This document shows, piece after piece, positions 32,423 to 43,008 of a DNA stretch of 64,000 nucleotides. A model generated the notes under the pieces. The model ran no database searches. It was not told the origin of the DNA and saw only the letters and a program-made list of their open reading frames with translations. The position numbers and the translations under genes are program-made. Each line of letters starts with the position of its first letter. The stretch's first letter is position 1. Source of the stretch: JBNAGF01 sp049801055 (GTDB lineage: Bacteria; Pseudomonadota; Alphaproteobacteria; Rhodobacterales; Rhodobacteraceae); NCBI RefSeq assembly GCF_049801055.1, contig NZ_JBNAGF010000008.1, positions 124,001-188,000 on the forward strand. The letters are read 5' to 3'.

Positions 32423-33730
32423 TTACTTCACAATCTCTTCGTCTTTGACGAACATGTTTGCCCATGCGCGATCGATAAGCTCGGGGCTCATCTGGTATGG
32501 GATGCCCTCAAATTCGCAAATTGAGATCATCTGATCGATCAGGAAGATCGGTTGGTAGTTTGCATAAACGTTGTCGATTGTCGGGTATTTGACCTTCAGA
32601 AGATGAATAAGCGCAGTCTCATCAAGCGGGATGCCCTTCTTTCGGGCCACCAGCGCAAAGATCTTGAGGAAGTTCTCTTGGCTGGGCCCGTCGATTTTGA
32701 TCTTGAAGAAGATCCGGCGCAGCGCCGCTTGGTCAAAGATCTCGTTAGGGTGAAAGTTGGTCGAAAAGATCACCAGCGTGTCGAACGGAACCTCGAATTT
32801 TTCGCCCGATTGCAGGCCGAGAATGTCTTTGCCTTCTTCCAAAGGTACAATCCATCGGTTGATCAGCGCCTGCGGTGGTTCGGCCTGGCGGCCAAGGTCG
32901 TCGACGATGAAGATACCGCCGGTGGATTTCAATTGCAGCGGCGCCTGGTAGGTGCGGGCGGTCGGGTTGTAGACCAAATCCAGCATCGACAGCGAAAGTT
33001 CGCCCCCGGTGATAACGGTAGGACGCTCGCAGCAGACGTAGCGGGAATCGTAGCGGCGCACGCGGCGCAAACTATGCGGGTCGTCGACCTCATCGGGCAA
33101 AGCATTGTGAACGATGGGATCATAAACGGTAATGACCTGTCCGGAATACTCGATAGCACGCGGAACATAGACCTTGTCACCAAGAGCATCTCGAATCCCG
33201 TTTGAAATTGAGGACTTACCGTTCCCGGGCGGGCCGTACATCAGAATGGATCGCCCGGCGCTGACCGCAGGGCCGAGATGGTCGAGCAGGCTGTCGGGCA
33301 GAACAAGGTGCCCCATCGCATTGGTCAGTTGATCGCGGGTGACCTGAATATTCCGGATTGATTGGCGCTTGACCTGTTCGCGGTAGACTTCCAGCGGAAC
33401 CGGCATGGCCCCAAAGTACTCCGACTGGCTCAGTGCATCCAGCGCCCGCGCTCGGCCGGCGTCTGTCAGCTGATAGCCCATTTCATTGCCGTTGTTGGCA
33501 TTCAGCGTCCCGGTTGCTTCGAGCAGTTTCTGTTCGCGGGCCATGTCCACAAGTTCTTGCGTTACCGACCCGGGCAAGCAAATGGCCTTGGCAATATCGC
33601 TGACCATGTCCACGTTCTTGCGAAACATTGTCTTGAGCAGAATGTCCCGCATCATCACGATGGGCAGCTGCATTTCCGCCATGCCCTTCGGGGGGGGCGG
33701 AGCCATCACGGAAGTGGTGTGCATGTTCAT
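32423..33730 (-). CDS. AAA+ ATPase at the end of the Tad locus, function unknown
   Basis: A 435-aa cytosolic ATPase. A winged-helix-like N-terminal half (about 15-120, with GYQLTDAGRARALDAL, a wHTH-like element) precedes an AAA+ core. Walker A is YGPPGNGKSS (about 167-175), Walker B IFIVDDLGRQ, and the sensor 1/arginine-finger stretch is VIFSTNFHPNEIFDQAALRR. The sequence is unlike the pilus ATPase CpaF or the ParA-like CpaE. It lies 155 bases downstream of the prepilin peptidase gene, as last gene of the pilus block; from memory this association recurs in Rhodobacterales. The ATG at 33730 has ACAGG 8 bases upstream; a TTG at 33760 would add 10 residues. Its role is unknown; a pilus regulator or disassembly factor are guesses. 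Confidence 0.75.
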   Translation of the reverse strand: MNMHTTSVMAPPPPKGMAEMQLPIVMMRDILLKTMFRKNVDMVSDIAKAICLPGSVTQELVDMAREQKLLEATGTLNANNGNEMGYQLTDAGRARALDALSQSEYFGAMPVPLEVYREQVKRQSIRNIQVTRDQLTNAMGHLVLPDSLLDHLGPAVSAGRSILMYGPPGNGKSSISNGIRDALGDKVYVPRAIEYSGQVITVYDPIVHNALPDEVDDPHSLRRVRRYDSRYVCCERPTVITGGELSLSMLDLVYNPTARTYQAPLQLKSTGGIFIVDDLGRQAEPPQALINRWIVPLEEGKDILGLQSGEKFEVPFDTLVIFSTNFHPNEIFDQAALRRIFFKIKIDGPSQENFLKIFALVARKKGIPLDETALIHLLKVKYPTIDNVYANYQPIFLIDQMISICEFEGIPYQMSPELIDRAWANMFVKDEEIVK

Positions 33731-33884
33731 GGGTCGGACCTGTAAATTGTTCAGGGACAAACCGAGGCATCAGCCCCGAAAGTCTGCGAAGTTGCTCTTT
33801 GCAGCAGTTTCTCAGGCCAATGTGGCAAATGAAGGGCATGTGTTTGGCCTGACCGGGGATCAAGCTATTCCCATTCAATGGCAG

Positions 33885-34379
33885 TTATTGCCCCAATAAG
33901 GCGGCCAGAATGAGATACAGTGCCAGCGTTGCGCCTAGGCAGAGCCCCATCGGGAACTTCTGGCCCGTGCTCCAGCTTTTCCAATGCGGAGCGATCTGGC
34001 GCAACCCGGTATGCTTGGCCAACCGGTGTGTTGTAAACGCAGCCAGCGTGCTGGCGCAAAGAATCATGATCACGACCAGCATGTCCGGCGGCGCGATGAA
34101 CCCGGCCGCGGCGGCAATGAATTTGGCATCGCCTGCGCCCATTGCTCCGCCGGCGTTTAGGAGTATGCCGATAACCAGCATGACCGCCATGCGAATGACG
34201 CCCATGCCGTAGTCGGGCAGGGGCAGCACAAACGGGCCAACAACAAGATAGACCACCGCCAGCGCGATTACGGCCTGGTTGGTGATGCGCATTTCCCGCA
34301 GATCCGTGAAAGCCACGTAATAGCAGAGCGGCAGCACGAATGGCAGGAACCACAACGCAGCCGTTTGCGACAGCGCCAT
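33885..34379 (-). CDS. cpaA: prepilin peptidase CpaA/TadV
   Basis: Inner-membrane aspartic protease (A24 family) that cleaves the Flp pilin leader. It is 164 aa with about six transmembrane segments. Both catalytic aspartates are in context: the first in FTDLREMRI (about residue 26), the second in GAGDAKF (about 83). The short form without the N-terminal methylase domain is the usual Tad type. It starts 4 bases after the stop of the TPR lipoprotein gene; the ATG at 34379 draws its ribosome-binding site from within that gene. The next gene in the locus is the AAA+ ATPase. Confidence 0.9.
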   Translation of the reverse strand: MALSQTAALWFLPFVLPLCYYVAFTDLREMRITNQAVIALAVVYLVVGPFVLPLPDYGMGVIRMAVMLVIGILLNAGGAMGAGDAKFIAAAAGFIAPPDMLVVIMILCASTLAAFTTHRLAKHTGLRQIAPHWKSWSTGQKFPMGLCLGATLALYLILAALLGQ

Positions 34380-34383
34380 TAGA

Positions 34384-35232
34384 TCAGCCGTTCTCCAGCG
34401 CCCGCAGACTGCGGACAGCTTCTTCGAAGTGCTGGGGGTGGGTGTTGATTGCTTCGCGCAGCAGCCCCTTGCCGGTTTCGACGTCGCCTTGCTTCACGGC
34501 CGATAAGGCCATCGTATGCAGCAACAGCGCCCGTTCAGATTGAGCCATCGGCACAACCGGAAGATCATATTTGCGCTGTGCGCCACGGGCCAGAACCATG
34601 TTGTTCTTGGCGGTGAACATGGTGGGATCCTGTCGGATTGCATCGCCAAAGAGGCGCTCTGCACCAGAGTAATCGCCACGCGTCAGTTTGGAATATCCCC
34701 AGTTGTTCATGACACCGGCGGGTTTTGTCGTCAGACCCACGGCAGTTTCATAGAAACTGTCCGCAGTTTTCCATTCCTTGTTGGCGTCGGCAACCATCGC
34801 CTCGAGCCGGTAACGCTTGAATGTCTCATGGGTGGGCGGAACCTTGTCGAGCGTCGCCTCAGCTTTTTCCCAGTCGCCGTTGCGGATCAGTGCATCGGCA
34901 TACTCCACCTGATCGGCCGGGGTTGCCCCCTCCATTCCAGCGACTTTCGCCCAAGATGCCACACCTTCGGTCGTGCGCTTGGCCCGGATCTGCGAAAACG
35001 CCAGACCGCGCTGAAGGTCGATCCGGTCGGGATCGCTCTTGATCGCGCGCGTGAAGTAATCGATTGCCTCGTTCGGGTCAGCAACCGTCAGCATCACGTC
35101 GTTGAGGTTGTTCTCATCCACGACATTGACGTCCTGAAAGGCCTTTTCGACGGCCTCGTCGCCGGTATCAGTGCAGGCCGAAAGGGTCAGCCCGCCAATC
35201 AGAATTGCCGGAATCAAGGTAAGGTGGCGCAT
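34384..35232 (-). CDS. tadD: TPR lipoprotein TadD
   Basis: A 282-aa secreted lipoprotein. The signal peptide ends in a lipobox (LTLSAC, Cys about 20). TPR-like helical repeats fill about 50-270 (PNEAIDYFTRAIKSDPDRIDL, GVMNNWGYSKLTRGDYSGAERLF, and so on). TadD is the outer-membrane pilotin-like component needed for secretin assembly in Tad systems. The ATG at 35232 is preceded by AAAGGACGCACACA. A second, shorter TPR lipoprotein lies immediately upstream, so the locus has a TadD pair. The two differ in sequence and are not a recent duplication. Confidence 0.88.
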   Translation of the reverse strand: MRHLTLIPAILIGGLTLSACTDTGDEAVEKAFQDVNVVDENNLNDVMLTVADPNEAIDYFTRAIKSDPDRIDLQRGLAFSQIRAKRTTEGVASWAKVAGMEGATPADQVEYADALIRNGDWEKAEATLDKVPPTHETFKRYRLEAMVADANKEWKTADSFYETAVGLTTKPAGVMNNWGYSKLTRGDYSGAERLFGDAIRQDPTMFTAKNNMVLARGAQRKYDLPVVPMAQSERALLLHTMALSAVKQGDVETGKGLLREAINTHPQHFEEAVRSLRALENG

Positions 35233-35262
35233 TGTGTGCGTCCTTTACTGCTCTTGCCTCGG

Positions 35263-35880
35263 TCACGGTGTCTTACGGATCAGGAATTGGGTACTGCCCC
35301 GCCGCACCAGTTTATAGTCTTGTTGCTCTGAGCCGACATTAGCAGGATTTTCCGAATTTGCGAGTGCTAAGCGAAGATTGTTCCTGATTGAGTCACTTTC
35401 GCCATTGTCGAGCGCATAGGCCCGGCGAAACATGTGCTCGGCCTCCTGCGATTTCCCGCGTTCCATTAGGACCACGCCAAGGTTGTTCCATGCTTCGGGC
35501 CATTCCGGAGACTGTTCGACGGCCCGGCGCAGCATGTCTTCGGACTGCCCCAGTCGCCCAAGGCCCAGGTTGGCGGTGCCCAGCCCGGTCAGGATTTCTG
35601 GGGTCATGCCTTTTTGCAAAGCGGCACGGGTGTAGGCGTCCAGTGCAAGCTCATATTCGCCAGCTGCCATCAATCGATTGGCGACCTGCTCCGGATCCGC
35701 ACCCTCTTTGCGGATGTCGACACCGGGCGCGAGGCTTTCGGCTTCCGCCAGCGCCTCTTCGGTCAGGCTCTGCTCCTGAGTGCACGAAACCATCGCCGCG
35801 CATGCGGCGATGGTCACAAGAATTTGTCTGAACGGTGCGGTCAGCGCCCCACCTGGCGGTTTCATTTGGTATCTGCTCAC
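35263..35880 (-). CDS. TPR lipoprotein, second TadD-like protein
   Basis: A 205-aa secreted lipoprotein, with a lipobox near CAAMVSC (Cys about 33) and at least three TPR-type repeats (ALDAYTRAALQKGMTPEILT, LRRAVEQSPEWPEAWNNLGV, HMFRRAYALDNGESDSIRNN). The start shown, GTG at 35880, overlaps the tadC stop by 4 bases (GTGA). ATG at 35865 gives a shorter signal peptide and is equally likely. It lies between tadC and tadD, so it is probably a Tad pilus component. The smaller size sets it apart from the 282-aa TadD downstream. Confidence 0.83.
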   Translation of the reverse strand: MSRYQMKPPGGALTAPFRQILVTIAACAAMVSCTQEQSLTEEALAEAESLAPGVDIRKEGADPEQVANRLMAAGEYELALDAYTRAALQKGMTPEILTGLGTANLGLGRLGQSEDMLRRAVEQSPEWPEAWNNLGVVLMERGKSQEAEHMFRRAYALDNGESDSIRNNLRLALANSENPANVGSEQQDYKLVRRGSTQFLIRKTP

Positions 35881-36851
35881 ATACTGCCCAGGTTCGCGAT
35901 GTTGTTTGCCGATGGGCCGACCAGGATGATCAGCAGCGGCGGAACCGTCAGCATCATTGTGGCAAGGGTCATTTTCGTTGGCAACTTGTTTGCAGCCTCT
36001 TCGGCACGCATTACCCGCTTATCGCGCATTTCACCCGCATAGACCCGGAGTGCTTCGGCAATCGAGGTGCCGAACTGCGCCGATTGGATCAGAACCGTCA
36101 CAAAAGAGGATACATCCTGCACACCGCACCGCGTTCCCATGTCGCGCAGCACCTTATCCTTGTCTTTGCCTGCTTTCATTTCATAGGCGACGACTTCGAA
36201 TTCATCGGCCAGCGCGGGGTAGGAGGCCCTGAGTTCGCGGGCAACCCGCACAATGGACTGGTCGAGAGACTGGCCCGCTTCGACGCAGACAAGCATCATG
36301 TCGAGCGAGTCCGGGAAGCCGGCGGTGATCTCTTCGGTGCGGGATTGCACGCGGCGGTTGACCCAGTATTTCGGAAGCATATACCCAGCCCCGCCCGGCC
36401 CGATGGTGTACATGACCATCTGCTGGGTATCCATCGCATCGCCGGCACCCAGCACGGTGACGTAAACCACCCCGCCGAGCAGGCCAATGATACCCAGGGC
36501 GAACTGGGCGAAATGGAACATCCGCACTGCGTCTTTGGACTGATAGCCGGCTTGGGTCAGCTTTAGCTGGATTGCGGACAATTCATCCGCGTCCTTGGGT
36601 TCAAGGAAGTTGGCGAATTTTTCCAGCTGCTCATTGCGGCCACCTTGGCGCAGCCGCTCCTTTTGCGGCTTTTTCTTAGGTTCACCTGTCTGGCTGCGCT
36701 TCAGCTTTTTGAGCGGATCTTCGGGCTGATTGAGCATCGCCGGAATGGTTAGAAGGATCATGAACATTCCAAGGATGCCAACCACGATCAGCGGGCCGAA
36801 ATCCCCGAGATGTGAGGTGAGAAAATCGTTTATCTGGGTCAGAATTTCCAT
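35877..36851 (-). CDS. tadC: Tad pilus inner-membrane platform protein TadC
   Basis: A 324-aa membrane protein of the type II secretion system F (GspF) family, forming the assembly platform of the Tad pilus with TadB. It has four hydrophobic segments (about 15-38, 118-140, a further one near 140-160, and C-terminal 280-315). The T2SSF domain covers about 165-295 (FPDSLDMMLVCVEAGQSLDQS as its entry). The ATG at 36851 is preceded by GAGGAGAACGTC. It lies 10 bases after tadB and overlaps the following lipoprotein gene. Confidence 0.93.
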   Translation of the reverse strand: MEILTQINDFLTSHLGDFGPLIVVGILGMFMILLTIPAMLNQPEDPLKKLKRSQTGEPKKKPQKERLRQGGRNEQLEKFANFLEPKDADELSAIQLKLTQAGYQSKDAVRMFHFAQFALGIIGLLGGVVYVTVLGAGDAMDTQQMVMYTIGPGGAGYMLPKYWVNRRVQSRTEEITAGFPDSLDMMLVCVEAGQSLDQSIVRVARELRASYPALADEFEVVAYEMKAGKDKDKVLRDMGTRCGVQDVSSFVTVLIQSAQFGTSIAEALRVYAGEMRDKRVMRAEEAANKLPTKMTLATMMLTVPPLLIILVGPSANNIANLGSM

Positions 36852-36861
36852 GACGTTCTCC

Positions 36862-37830
36862 TCAAACCTTGATGTTGGTGAGCCAGCGCATGACGATCAG
36901 GTTGATGGTCAGCATGATACCCACAATGAAGCAGCACGGGATGAAGTAGGGGTGATCAAGCACCTCATCGTAGTAACCGGGGTCCTGCACCAGAATCACG
37001 ATCAACGACAGGATCGGGAAGGCCGACAGGAACTTGCCAGACCATTGGGCTTCGGCGGTGATGGCCTTGACCCGACGGAACAGGCGGAAGCGGGCGCGGA
37101 TCACCTTGGCCAATCCGGCCAGAACCTCGGCCAGGTTACCACCCGACTGCTGCTGGATCGTCACTGCGACGGACAGGAAACGCAGATCCTGCATATCCAG
37201 CCGCTCGGCCATTTCCTTCAGTGCTTCGCCCACATCGCGGCCATAAGCGGCTTCGTCGGCGATAATCCCAAACTCGGTGGCGATGGGATCCTCGACTTCT
37301 TTGGACACGATTTGAATTGCCGAGGAGAAAGGGTGGCCGACACGCAACGAACGAACCATCAGTTCCACCGCGTCAGGCAATTGCTCCGACAACATGTTCA
37401 TCCGGGTCGTGGCCTTCTTGTTGACCCACATGTAGACCGCTCCGACGCCAATTCCGACCGATGCAAGCACGCGCACCGGGGTTTCGGTTTCAGTCCCGAT
37501 GGACAGCCCGATGAAGGCGATGAAGGCCAGACCAATCATGATCATGATCAACTGGCGCGGCGTGAAAGCAATTGCCGCTTTTTGGGCTTTTTCGGCTAGC
37601 AGTGAATACAGCGGAATCGAGGTCGATTTCATGTGCTGCTGCATTTCTTTGCGCAGCTGCTCCAAGACCTGTTCGCGGCCCGCACCCTTGTCGAGCATCT
37701 CGAGCCGGCGGTTCACTCTGCTGTTCAGGCTGATGGATTTGCCAAAGGCAACCAGATAGATCCCCTCGACGAGCACCAGCACGCCGACAAAGATCAGTCC
37801 ATAGATGATTGGTTCTGCACTAAGTTCCAT
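36862..37830 (-). CDS. tadB: Tad pilus inner-membrane platform protein TadB
   Basis: A 322-aa GspF-family membrane protein, partner of TadC. The N-terminus has a helix (5-25, IYGLIFVGVLVLVEGIYLVA) and a basic cytosolic loop. A helical pair lies at about 92-130, the T2SSF domain at about 155-280 (LPDAVELMVRSLRVGHPFSSA), and the final hydrophobic hairpin ends near residue 320. The ATG at 37830 has GAGGTGATCC upstream. It is 8 bases after cpaF, in the core cpaF-tadB-tadC order of Tad loci. Confidence 0.93.
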   Translation of the reverse strand: MELSAEPIIYGLIFVGVLVLVEGIYLVAFGKSISLNSRVNRRLEMLDKGAGREQVLEQLRKEMQQHMKSTSIPLYSLLAEKAQKAAIAFTPRQLIMIMIGLAFIAFIGLSIGTETETPVRVLASVGIGVGAVYMWVNKKATTRMNMLSEQLPDAVELMVRSLRVGHPFSSAIQIVSKEVEDPIATEFGIIADEAAYGRDVGEALKEMAERLDMQDLRFLSVAVTIQQQSGGNLAEVLAGLAKVIRARFRLFRRVKAITAEAQWSGKFLSAFPILSLIVILVQDPGYYDEVLDHPYFIPCCFIVGIMLTINLIVMRWLTNIKV

Positions 37831-37838
37831 GGATCACC

Positions 37839-39278
<1,440 letters not shown>

Positions 39279-39300
39279 ACCTTAGACCCCCTTTTCCTGC

Positions 39301-40539
39301 TCAAGCCGCCTGGGCTTCGCTTTGACCAAGCTCGTTGATCGATTGCGCAAGTTTGGCGATCTCCCGACGCAATGGGTTCTTTGCGGCAGATGATGCCAGA
39401 GGAAGCCCATGGTCGTTGCCCTGTGTGACCTGTTTGCCGCCATCAGGAAGTTGCAGGTCAATCGAGATACCGAGGCTTTCGCCCATACGCTTCACCCGGC
39501 TCTTGCCGCTGAGGTCGGTGAATTTCGGCGCCCGGTTCAACGCAAAGCGGAGTTTGTTGAAGGGCAGGTCCTCGGATTGCAGTGCGCGTTTCATGCGCAA
39601 GGCGTTCTGGGCCGAACGCATGTCGAGCTCGATGAGCGCGAAATAGACATGCGCTGCCTGCAGCACGGTCTCGGACCATTGCACCAACGTCTTGGGCATG
39701 TCGATCACGACATAGTCAAAATGACTGCGGGCCATATCGACGACACGCTGAATATCCTCAGGCGTGATCAGATCCAGCGGCACCATGTCGGATGGCGCGG
39801 TTAGGACCTGAAGCTTGTCTTCGTAGCTCAGCAGAGCCTGGCCAAACACTTCTTCGTCCATGTTGTCGGTTTCCGACAGCATCTCAAAAACGGCCTCGCG
39901 GCGCGGCAGGTCAAGATAGGTTGAGATCGAGCCGTATTGCAGATCAAAATCAAGCAGGCAAACACTTGGGGACTCATCGCCCGAAAGAGTGGCCAGTTCC
40001 CACGCAAGGTTTACCGCGAGCGTTGTCGCGCCGCTGCCGCCGGCTAGTCCATGCACGACAATGACGGCGCCCTCTTTTGAGGTGCCAGATTTCAGCTGAT
40101 GCGTGTTCTGGGTCTGCTCAGCGCGCTGCGGTTCGGGCGCACTGACACGATCAATCGCCATCTGCAATTCTTGCTCGGGCAGGGGGTAGGGGACAAACTC
40201 ATCCGCGCCCTTGCGCAACAATTGATGCAGTGACGCTGGTGTGACGTCCTCGGCGATCAGGATCACCTTGATGCCTCGGCTTTTGGCCTGAGTGATGATC
40301 TCGCCCATGAGCACGAGGTTGTCCTCGTCCTCGCCGTCCAGCGCCAATGCGACGAACTCAAGACTTTCCGCTTCGGGCTGCCCGAAAAAGGCCAGCGCCT
40401 CGGCGAACCCGAGATCGCCCCAGGCCTCACCCATCGCGGTTTCCATATCTTCGATCAGAAGATCGAAATTCTGAACATCCCGGCTGATCGTGCACGCGAC
40501 GATCGGGTTCGGTTCGGGTTGTGGCATTCCACTGCTCAT
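39301..40539 (-). CDS. cpaE: Tad pilus localisation protein CpaE/TadZ
   Basis: A 412-aa ParA/MinD-like ATPase that positions the pilus machine, often at a pole. The N-terminal receiver-like domain covers about 10-125 (IKVILIAEDVTPASLHQLL). The ATPase domain starts with the modified Walker A HGLAGGSGATTLAVNLAWEL at about 165, where the usual lysines are partly replaced (GGSGATT), as is usual in TadZ. FDLQYGSISTYLDL then DYVVIDMPKT follow. ATG 40539 was chosen since its ribosome-binding site is AGAGG 9 bases upstream, while ATG 40548 has none in range. Confidence 0.92.
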   Translation of the reverse strand: MSSGMPQPEPNPIVACTISRDVQNFDLLIEDMETAMGEAWGDLGFAEALAFFGQPEAESLEFVALALDGEDEDNLVLMGEIITQAKSRGIKVILIAEDVTPASLHQLLRKGADEFVPYPLPEQELQMAIDRVSAPEPQRAEQTQNTHQLKSGTSKEGAVIVVHGLAGGSGATTLAVNLAWELATLSGDESPSVCLLDFDLQYGSISTYLDLPRREAVFEMLSETDNMDEEVFGQALLSYEDKLQVLTAPSDMVPLDLITPEDIQRVVDMARSHFDYVVIDMPKTLVQWSETVLQAAHVYFALIELDMRSAQNALRMKRALQSEDLPFNKLRFALNRAPKFTDLSGKSRVKRMGESLGISIDLQLPDGGKQVTQGNDHGLPLASSAAKNPLRREIAKLAQSINELGQSEAQAA

Positions 40540-40734
40540 TGCCTTCATCCTCTACACGGGGCAGAGCGGATGGGCCGAGGTTTTTCCCCTGTGCGCCACC
40601 TCGCGGCTGCCGGCGTGCGACTCGGTAACGTCACACGTCTGCTACAGGGTCTAATGTCAGTGGGAAGTTGGGCGAGATTGGGGCTGAAAAGAACCAATTG
40701 TTGGGAAATCAGCTACGATCTCGCTTATTGTTTC

Positions 40735-41361
40735 TTATTCGGTTGCAAAGCCTTCAGAGCCGGTCGACGTGGTGATGCTGCGATATGTTGCGCTTTCCAC
40801 GTACTCGCGGCGGATAACAGCGGCATACTGACCGTCGAGTTCTGTCGGTTTGCGGCCAATGAAGCCCGATACGCGCGTCACTGTCCGACGATTGCGGCGA
40901 TCGCGGTCCGTTGTGGCGACGACGGGTTGAGATTCGCCGTAGGAAACCATTGTCTCAAGTCGCGAACGATCGATACCGCGTGCGGCGAAGAAATTGACCA
41001 CCGCGCGGGCGCGGCGCAGGCCGAGATTCTTGTTGTATGATGGCGATCCGACCGCGTCAGTATGTCCGTAAACGCGGAAGCGAACTTCGGGGAACTGGCG
41101 GATCCAGTTGGCTTGCTGTGTCAGAATCTGCTGGGCGGCAGCGTCAAGAACGGCGCTGTCGAAGGCGAAGTTGATGGTATTCGGAACTTCGTTGGCAAAT
41201 CGTTGATCAAGAATGGCGGCATAGTTCAGTTCGCCGTTCATCATCTGGGTGTTGTTCAGCGTCGCATTGCCGAACGTGCCCATGTCAACTTCGTATCCGG
41301 CCTCACGCCCGCAGGCTGAAATCACGAGCGTCAGGCCCAGAGCTGTCCCAAGTTTCCACAT
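40735..41361 (-). CDS. OmpA-family lipoprotein of the Tad locus
   Basis: A 208-aa outer-membrane lipoprotein. The lipobox LVISAC (Cys about 17) ends a short signal peptide. A linker is followed by the OmpA-like peptidoglycan-binding domain at about 85-190 (VRFRVYGHTDAVGSPSYNKN, with the key Asp and Arg: RRARAVVNFFAARG). Such OmpA-like proteins occur in Rhodobacterales Tad loci between secretin and cpaE and may brace the secretin against the cell wall (inference). The start is ATG 41361, because GGAAGGAC lies 9 bases before it but only 1 before the ATG at 41370. It is 19 bases downstream of the secretin. Confidence 0.87.
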   Translation of the reverse strand: MWKLGTALGLTLVISACGREAGYEVDMGTFGNATLNNTQMMNGELNYAAILDQRFANEVPNTINFAFDSAVLDAAAQQILTQQANWIRQFPEVRFRVYGHTDAVGSPSYNKNLGLRRARAVVNFFAARGIDRSRLETMVSYGESQPVVATTDRDRRNRRTVTRVSGFIGRKPTELDGQYAAVIRREYVESATYRSITTSTGSEGFATE

Positions 41362-41380
41362 CGGTCCCATGTCCTTCCGC

Positions 41381-42805
41381 TTATTCCATCACATAGCCAT
41401 AAGAGCCACTGAAGTCTTGCTTGGCGACTTCGCTGGCACCGCTGTTTCCGCCACCGTTGTCGGTGCGGGCGACCCGACCAAATAGGAAGAGGTCGGCTTC
41501 GCTGGGCGGTTTGACCCGGTCGGTCGGCAGAGCGAGAGCCTCGCCGCGAGTCGGTGTCACCAGGTGCGCGGTTACGATGATAACAAGTTCGGACTGGCTG
41601 CGCTGGAAATCCGCGCTGCGGAACAGGCCGCCAAGTACCGGCACATCGCCGATCCAGGGGAGTTGGGCACTGTTGTCCCGGAAATCATCCTGAATGAGGC
41701 CCGCGATCGCAAAGCTCTCACCATCACGCAGTTCAACCGTCGTCGAAGTCTCGCGGCGCGAGAAGGCGTCGATGTCGAAGCCGTTGATCGTGACCGAGGT
41801 TGACGGGTCGATTGCCGACACGGCTGCAAGCATTTCGAGGTTGATGATATCGTCATCAACAACACGCGGTACAAACTGCAGCTCGATACCGAAGGGTTTG
41901 TATTCAACCGAGAAAAGGCCATCGCGCTGGGCGACGGGAATTGGGTATTCGCCACCGGCGAGGAAGGTCGCTTCCTGCCCGGACAGAGCCGACAGGTTCG
42001 GTTCGGCAAGGGTGCGTACAACCCCTTTTTGCTCCAATGCTTCCAGCAACAGGCGAACCTGTACCGATCCGGCAGTGAAGCCGAACAGGAAGGCGCCCGT
42101 GTTGGTGTTGGCCAATGGGATGTTTCCGTTCAGGGCGTTTGTCAGTGCGGGCTGTGTGTTCAGGCTGCCGGATCCACCGTTGATGGCGAGATCTGCGCCA
42201 CCGCCGCTGAGACCGATCGAAGAACTCAGAGCCTTGGTCACCGACCGCTGCATTTCAGCGAAGCGAACTTTCAGCATGACCTGCTGCACGCCGCCGACCG
42301 TCATCAGGTTCGAAACGCGCTCGGGTGCATAGCGTTCGGCAAGATCCAGAGCGCGTTGCAGCCGTTGGGTGCTTGAAACCGTGCCGGACAGAACGATCCC
42401 GTCATTTGCAGTCCGAACTTCGATTTTTTCGCCCGGCAGGATCTGGCGCAGACGTTCCTTGAATTCGGTCACATCTGCGGCGACACGCACAGTCACGTTG
42501 GTGATCAGTTGCCCGGCCGCGTCAAGAAGGGTCAGCGTTGTCAGACCAGGAGACTTGCCCAGCACATAGATTGTGCGATCGGAAAGCGAGGAGATATCGG
42601 CGATACCGGGGTTGGCAATGCTGAGCTCCGCAAACGGGACCTCGCTTTCGACAACCACGGCCCGGTTCATCGGTACGTCCAGCGTGGCTTCGGTGCCGCG
42701 TTTGACTACGCGAAGCTCTTCGGCTTGCGCGATCGACGTCGCAACAGGTGCACATACTACAGCAAGCCCAAGACAGGCTGCCTTCATCCATTTATTCAAT
42801 GTCAT
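41381..42805 (-). CDS. cpaC: Tad pilus outer-membrane secretin CpaC/RcpA
   Basis: Outer-membrane ring-forming secretin through which the pilus passes. It is 474 aa. The signal peptide is at 1-29 (...SIAQAE). An N-terminal RcpA/BON-like domain comes at about 35-160 (DISSLSDRTIYVLGKSPGLT and a later BON domain with NVTVRVAADV). The secretin core is at about 240-450, with VRLLLEALEQKGVVRTLAEP and FLAGGEYPIPV, and VELRDGESFAIAGLIQ. The ATG at 42805 was taken because GGAGAGGCAGG lies at the right distance. The second gene of the cpaB-cpaC pair is 183 bases past cpaB. Confidence 0.93.
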   Translation of the reverse strand: MTLNKWMKAACLGLAVVCAPVATSIAQAEELRVVKRGTEATLDVPMNRAVVVESEVPFAELSIANPGIADISSLSDRTIYVLGKSPGLTTLTLLDAAGQLITNVTVRVAADVTEFKERLRQILPGEKIEVRTANDGIVLSGTVSSTQRLQRALDLAERYAPERVSNLMTVGGVQQVMLKVRFAEMQRSVTKALSSSIGLSGGGADLAINGGSGSLNTQPALTNALNGNIPLANTNTGAFLFGFTAGSVQVRLLLEALEQKGVVRTLAEPNLSALSGQEATFLAGGEYPIPVAQRDGLFSVEYKPFGIELQFVPRVVDDDIINLEMLAAVSAIDPSTSVTINGFDIDAFSRRETSTTVELRDGESFAIAGLIQDDFRDNSAQLPWIGDVPVLGGLFRSADFQRSQSELVIIVTAHLVTPTRGEALALPTDRVKPPSEADLFLFGRVARTDNGGGNSGASEVAKQDFSGSYGYVME

Positions 42806-43008
42806 GTGACCTGCCTCTCCGATCACGCCTCAGGTTCGGGTCTTCTTGCCCGTATTTTTTCACAGTCTGCGTCAGTTCCGGTTTTTTTGCAAGAATCAAT
42901 GGTTTCCGCCCGAAATCTTATGTGGATAACGGGCAACAATCCCAAAAGGGCCGCGATCGTCTCGCGGCCCCTTGGGAATAAATTGCTGTTTTTGCATCTG
43001 ATTAGGCA

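Noticed and set aside
33691..33700. Run of G in the AAA+ ATPase gene as a phase-variation tract
   Set aside because: Seven to eight G within a proline-coding stretch; short, and this lineage has no known habit of such switching.
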